From NCBI RefSeq assembly GCF_030864005.1, contig NZ_CP132976.1:186001-250000 (forward strand): a DNA stretch of 64,000 bases, given 5' to 3'. Made by a program: the position numbers and the translations under genes. The notes under the pieces are model-generated. The model searched no databases and was not told the origin of the DNA. It saw nothing but the letters and a program-made list of their open reading frames with translations. The DNA comes from Achromobacter seleniivolatilans. GTDB taxonomy: Bacteria > Pseudomonadota > Gammaproteobacteria > Burkholderiales > Burkholderiaceae_B. Position 1 is the first letter of the stretch, and each line of letters begins with the position of its first letter. Positions 60,835 through 64,000 of this stretch are shown here, piece after piece.

Positions 60835-62157
60835 CTAGAAGCGGGACGACAGTTGCAGCCCGACGATGTGGGCGCTGCTGTCATAGGTGCCTGCCACACG
60901 GCCCTTGGTCAGCTGGCTGCCGGACGTCGTGTCGATGTCCGTTTTGCGCAGGTAAAGATAGGTGTAGCCCAGGTCGAGCGTGGTGCTCTTGGTGGCTTGC
61001 CATTGCACGCCGGTGGAGATCCAGTAGCGGTCGTTGTCAGGCAGGGATGTCGGGCGGTCGGATTCCTTGTGGACGGGCGACTGGTCATAGGCCAAGCCGA
61101 ACTTCCACTTCCAGTCGGGCGCGAACTTGTAGTTTGCTCCCACGGCGACACGCCAGGTATCGCGGAAATTCAAGGGCAGATCGTCGTCACGCGCGCCAGC
61201 GCCGGAGTTGCGGATCTTCAGATCGGGAATGCTGCTCCACCCCGTCCACGAGACATCGCCCAGCAGTTCCCAGCGCTCGTTCAACTGGTGCGCGCCGCTC
61301 AGGATCAGGGTGTCGGGAAGGTCCACGTTGGCCTTGGCATCAAACGACACTGAAGCCTTGGTGGGGCCAATGCTGGTGATCTCGGTATCGCCCTTGGCCG
61401 ACTGCTTGATCTTGGAGCGGTACGACAGGCCGATGCGGGTGTCTTCCGTGGGTTGCAGCATGAAGCCCACGTTCCAGCCCCACGCGTCGCCCTTCAAGTT
61501 CAGATCCGCGTCGCCGTTGGTGGCCAGCGGCAGGCCGGCGATCGGGACTACGGCCTTTTTCTTGTAGTTGGCGTCGATGTGCTGCCAGTTCACGCCAAAG
61601 CCCATCGAGAACTTCTCGTTGACCTTGTAGGCGATCGACGGATTCACGTTGATCGTCTTGATTTCGAATTTGTTGGAGTGGTATTGACCCACCCAGCCGT
61701 CGTCGTATTCGGTCATCAGGCCGAACGGGGCGCCGACGCCCAGGCCGACGTACCACTGTTCGTTCAGTTGCCAGGAGGCATAAAGGTTGGGGACGATGCC
61801 CAGGTTGCCGGCGTCTCCGCCATTGCCGCCTGTGGGGCGTGAACCGTTCAATCCCGATCCGGGAATGCCGGGTGCGCTGGGATTGCGGCTGTCGCCGTTG
61901 TCTTTGAACTTGAACGACGGCTTGATCAGATTGACGCCGCCTGACACGTTGATGCCGGGCAGATACGTCATGCCTGCCGGGTTGTAGTAGATGATGCTGG
62001 CGTTTTCCGGATTTGCCGCCGAGCCTGCGTATGCGTTGCCCAGGCCACTGGCGTTCTGCTCTAAAAGCTGAAAGCCGGCGGCATGTGACGTTGCGGCTGC
62101 GCCCAAGCCGACCACTATGGCCGACAAGGTGCTCAGGGACAATGAACGTCTGCTCAT
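60835..62157 (-). CDS. fadL: Outer-membrane fatty-acid transporter, FadL/OmpP1 family
   Basis: Outer-membrane beta-barrel of 440 residues. The signal peptide ends near SHAAG. The N-terminal hatch shows GFQLLEQNASGLGNAYAGSA and NPAGMTYLPG, the FadL pattern (NPA motif), and the C-terminus ends in aromatic Phe (LQLSSRF), as required for barrel assembly. It imports long-chain fatty acids or hydrophobic compounds. ATG at 62157 has GAGGAGG upstream. Confidence 0.92.
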   Translation of the reverse strand: MSRRSLSLSTLSAIVVGLGAAATSHAAGFQLLEQNASGLGNAYAGSAANPENASIIYYNPAGMTYLPGINVSGGVNLIKPSFKFKDNGDSRNPSAPGIPGSGLNGSRPTGGNGGDAGNLGIVPNLYASWQLNEQWYVGLGVGAPFGLMTEYDDGWVGQYHSNKFEIKTINVNPSIAYKVNEKFSMGFGVNWQHIDANYKKKAVVPIAGLPLATNGDADLNLKGDAWGWNVGFMLQPTEDTRIGLSYRSKIKQSAKGDTEITSIGPTKASVSFDAKANVDLPDTLILSGAHQLNERWELLGDVSWTGWSSIPDLKIRNSGAGARDDDLPLNFRDTWRVAVGANYKFAPDWKWKFGLAYDQSPVHKESDRPTSLPDNDRYWISTGVQWQATKSTTLDLGYTYLYLRKTDIDTTSGSQLTKGRVAGTYDSSAHIVGLQLSSRF

Positions 62158-62248
62158 GGTACTGCCTCCTCGTGATGGATGTGTGTCTCTATTGCACTGC
62201 CGGTCTGGCTGCCCCGGTCTAATCGGCGTGAGCCGCACTGCTGCTGCG

Positions 62249-64000
62249 TTACGCATTGCTGCCTTCGTAATGCAATGGGCCGCCCGTGAATGGCGCGAAC
62301 CCAGTTCCGAAAATGACACCGGCGTCAGCCAGGTCGGCGTCGGCGACGACGCCGGTTGCGACGCGTTCCCGCGTGGCGTCCACCAGGGGTTGAATCAGGC
62401 GCTGCGCCAGTCCGGATGGCGCGGCTGCGGCGCTGCCCGGGCTTTGCTTGACCGGTTTGCCGTCGCGCCATGTATAGAAGCCCTTGCCGCTTTTTTTGCC
62501 CAGGTCGCCGCGCGCCAGCCGTTCAACCAGGCAGCGGGGCGGTTCGGCGCCACCGGCCAGTTCTTCGCCTGCGGCGCGTGCAATGTCCAGACCGACGGTA
62601 TCGGCAAGTTCCAGCGGCCCCATCGGCATGCCGAACGCAACCATGGCGGCATCAACCGTTTCAGGCGAGAGGCCCTCGTCCACGCTGCGCATCGCCTGCA
62701 ACATATAAGGCGCCAGCACGGCATTGACCAAAAAGCCCGGCGCGCTCTTGACGGGTAGCGCCAGTTTGTCGATCTGGCCCACAAAGGCGCAGGCGCGAGC
62801 ATGAGCCGGGCCGGTGTCGCCCTCGGCGTGCACGACTTCCGCTAGCGGCATCTGGGCCACGGGATTGAAGAAGTGGATGCCCACCAAACGCTCCGGCCGT
62901 GCCAGTCCGGCGCGCAGGATTTCCAGCGACAGGCTGGATGTGTTGGTCGCTAGCAGGGCGTCAGCCTTCATGCGGGGTTCTAGGGATTGGTAAAGCGAGC
63001 GTTTGGCTTCGGGCTGCTCGCTGATCGCTTCGATCACCATGTCCGCCAACGGCACTCCGCCGCCCGCGGGGTCAGGGATCAAACGATCAAACGCAGCGCG
63101 CGCCAGACGCGGGTCTTTCAGGCGGCGGGCAAACAGCGTTGCCGCGCGTTTGATGGCGGGCGCGATGCGCGCCATATCTTGGTCTTGCAATGTGACAGTC
63201 ATGCCTTTCAACGCGCACCAGGCCGCAATGTCTCCGCCCATGACGCCCGCGCCTACCACGTGCACATGACGTGCAGGCGTGATCCCGGCCTGCTTGCCGT
63301 TGGCTTTCAGGCGTTCTTGCAGGCGGAACACGCGCAGCAGATTGCGGGCGGTGTCGGACGAGATGATGCGGTCGATCAGTTCGGGGGCAAGCAGGGCGTT
63401 GCCGTCATGCTTTTCCCATATCGTTACGATGGCCGGCGCGGCAGGGTAGTGGCCCAGCGGGTCCTTGGCGGCGATCTGTTTGCGTGCGCGATTGGCCACG
63501 ATGGATTTCAGCGGCCAAAGATTGGTCAGGGCCCCAACGCCCCGAGCTCGGCGCGCAGGCTTTTTGGACAGCACGGTCTGACGCGCCGCTGCCAGCAGCA
63601 GCCGGGCCGGCACACGGGCGTCGGCCAGACCCAGGGCGGCGGCACGGCGGGCGTCTGCCCCGCGGCCAGTCAGCATCATGTCCAACGCGGCTGGCGCACC
63701 GATCAGACGGGGCAGGCGCAACATGCCGCCCCAGCCAGGGAAGATGCCCAACATGACTTCTGGCAGCGCCAACGACGTGCCCGGCTCATCCGCCACCAGG
63801 CGGTAGCGGCAGGCCAGCGCCAGTTCCAGTCCACCCCCCAGGCAATGGCCTTGGATCAGCGCCAGAGTGGGATAGCGCACGGCGGCCAGACGGGCAAACA
63901 ATTTCCAGCCGCGGGACACCAGCGCTCGGGCCTGCTCGGGCGTATTCAGTTCCGCGAATTCGTTCACGTCGGCGCCTACGATGAAACCCGTGGCCTTGCC
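62249..64000 (-). CDS. FadB/FadJ-like multifunctional beta-oxidation enzyme, 5' part cut by window edge
   Basis: The reading frame is open to the right edge, so the start lies beyond 64000 and 583 residues are visible. The order is canonical: crotonase first (GKATGFIVGADVNEF at the edge, QGHCLGGGLELALACRYR), then dehydrogenase (VHVVGAGVMGGDIAAWC, then GIHFFNPVAQMPLAEVV). It carries hydratase and 3-hydroxyacyl-CoA dehydrogenase activities. It is distinct in domain order from the FadN-like protein at 58390. An internal GTG at 63967 is not the start. Confidence 0.92.
   Translation of the reverse strand, partial: GKATGFIVGADVNEFAELNTPEQARALVSRGWKLFARLAAVRYPTLALIQGHCLGGGLELALACRYRLVADEPGTSLALPEVMLGIFPGWGGMLRLPRLIGAPAALDMMLTGRGADARRAAALGLADARVPARLLLAAARQTVLSKKPARRARGVGALTNLWPLKSIVANRARKQIAAKDPLGHYPAAPAIVTIWEKHDGNALLAPELIDRIISSDTARNLLRVFRLQERLKANGKQAGITPARHVHVVGAGVMGGDIAAWCALKGMTVTLQDQDMARIAPAIKRAATLFARRLKDPRLARAAFDRLIPDPAGGGVPLADMVIEAISEQPEAKRSLYQSLEPRMKADALLATNTSSLSLEILRAGLARPERLVGIHFFNPVAQMPLAEVVHAEGDTGPAHARACAFVGQIDKLALPVKSAPGFLVNAVLAPYMLQAMRSVDEGLSPETVDAAMVAFGMPMGPLELADTVGLDIARAAGEELAGGAEPPRCLVERLARGDLGKKSGKGFYTWRDGKPVKQSPGSAAAAPSGLAQRLIQPLVDATRERVATGVVADADLADAGVIFGTGFAPFTGGPLHYEGSNA

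Noticed and set aside
59986..61353. Long plus-strand frame opposite the FadN-like and fadL genes
   Set aside because: Runs across two real genes and a terminator, with no recognisable domain.

Overview
The window looks like chromosomal DNA of a high-GC Gram-negative betaproteobacterium of the Alcaligenaceae (Achromobacter/Bordetella-like). The main reasons are two tripartite-tricarboxylate (Bug) periplasmic receptors next to IclR regulators, many LysR/GntR/IclR catabolic regulators, an imelysin/di-haem oxidoreductase cluster, and housekeeping genes typical of that family. No integrase, transposase, phage gene or CRISPR array was recognised.

Layout. 1-4780 (minus): an operon for a NitT/TauT-type ABC importer, a DUF4089/AtzE-type amidase pair and a GntR regulator, facing a LysR gene at 5067. 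6105-8142: a small dimeric-barrel protein and an MHS-type MFS transporter. 8379-13381: a translationally coupled imelysin / di-haem oxidoreductase / imelysin / DUF1513 operon, followed by an MscS channel. 14488-16399: an IclR regulator divergent from a Bug receptor. 16466-28995: a mostly housekeeping block (trmJ, suhB, TerC-CBS protein, uppP, lpxH, cyclophilin, TPR protein, cysS, AlkA-type glycosylase, accA, tilS, lysC), then tRNA-Ser(GCU).

29321-38807: an accessory stretch with GNAT, ankyrin and DUF2199 proteins, a Tat-exported acid phosphatase, three identical tRNA-Arg(ACG) genes with a perfect 5 x 22-bp tandem repeat and a DUF3079 gene between them, an SDR/LysR divergent pair, a lower-GC pair of paralogous small genes (one with an XRE helix-turn-helix), a sirtuin and a cysteine-dioxygenase-like cupin.

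38895-47482: an IclR-controlled regulon with a Bug receptor, an FAD/NAD(P)-binding protein, two different CoA-transferases, a crotonase and an acyl-CoA ligase. This is probably a degradation pathway for an unidentified carboxylic acid. 47493-51671: a four-carbon acid-sugar (tetronate) operon of permease, DUF1537 kinase, PdxA2 dehydrogenase and GntR/UTRA regulator. 51881-54253: a GbsR-type regulator with an NAD-binding/DoxX-like fusion and a DUF2269 membrane protein. 54332-64000: a fatty-acid beta-oxidation cluster (FadD, CHI-like protein, DUF4442 protein, thiolase, FadN-like and FadB/J-like multifunctional enzymes, FadL porin).

The clearest non-coding signals are matched palindromes next to regulators: TTGT-AG-ACAA (GntR), GTCC-N7-GGAC twice (IclR 1), TCCTA-N5-TAGGA twice (IclR 2), TGTACGTACA twice (GntR/UTRA) and TTTCTGT-N4-ACAGAAA twice (GbsR; one copy lies inside a 42-bp palindrome). 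All product names come from reading motifs and context; no database search was run.
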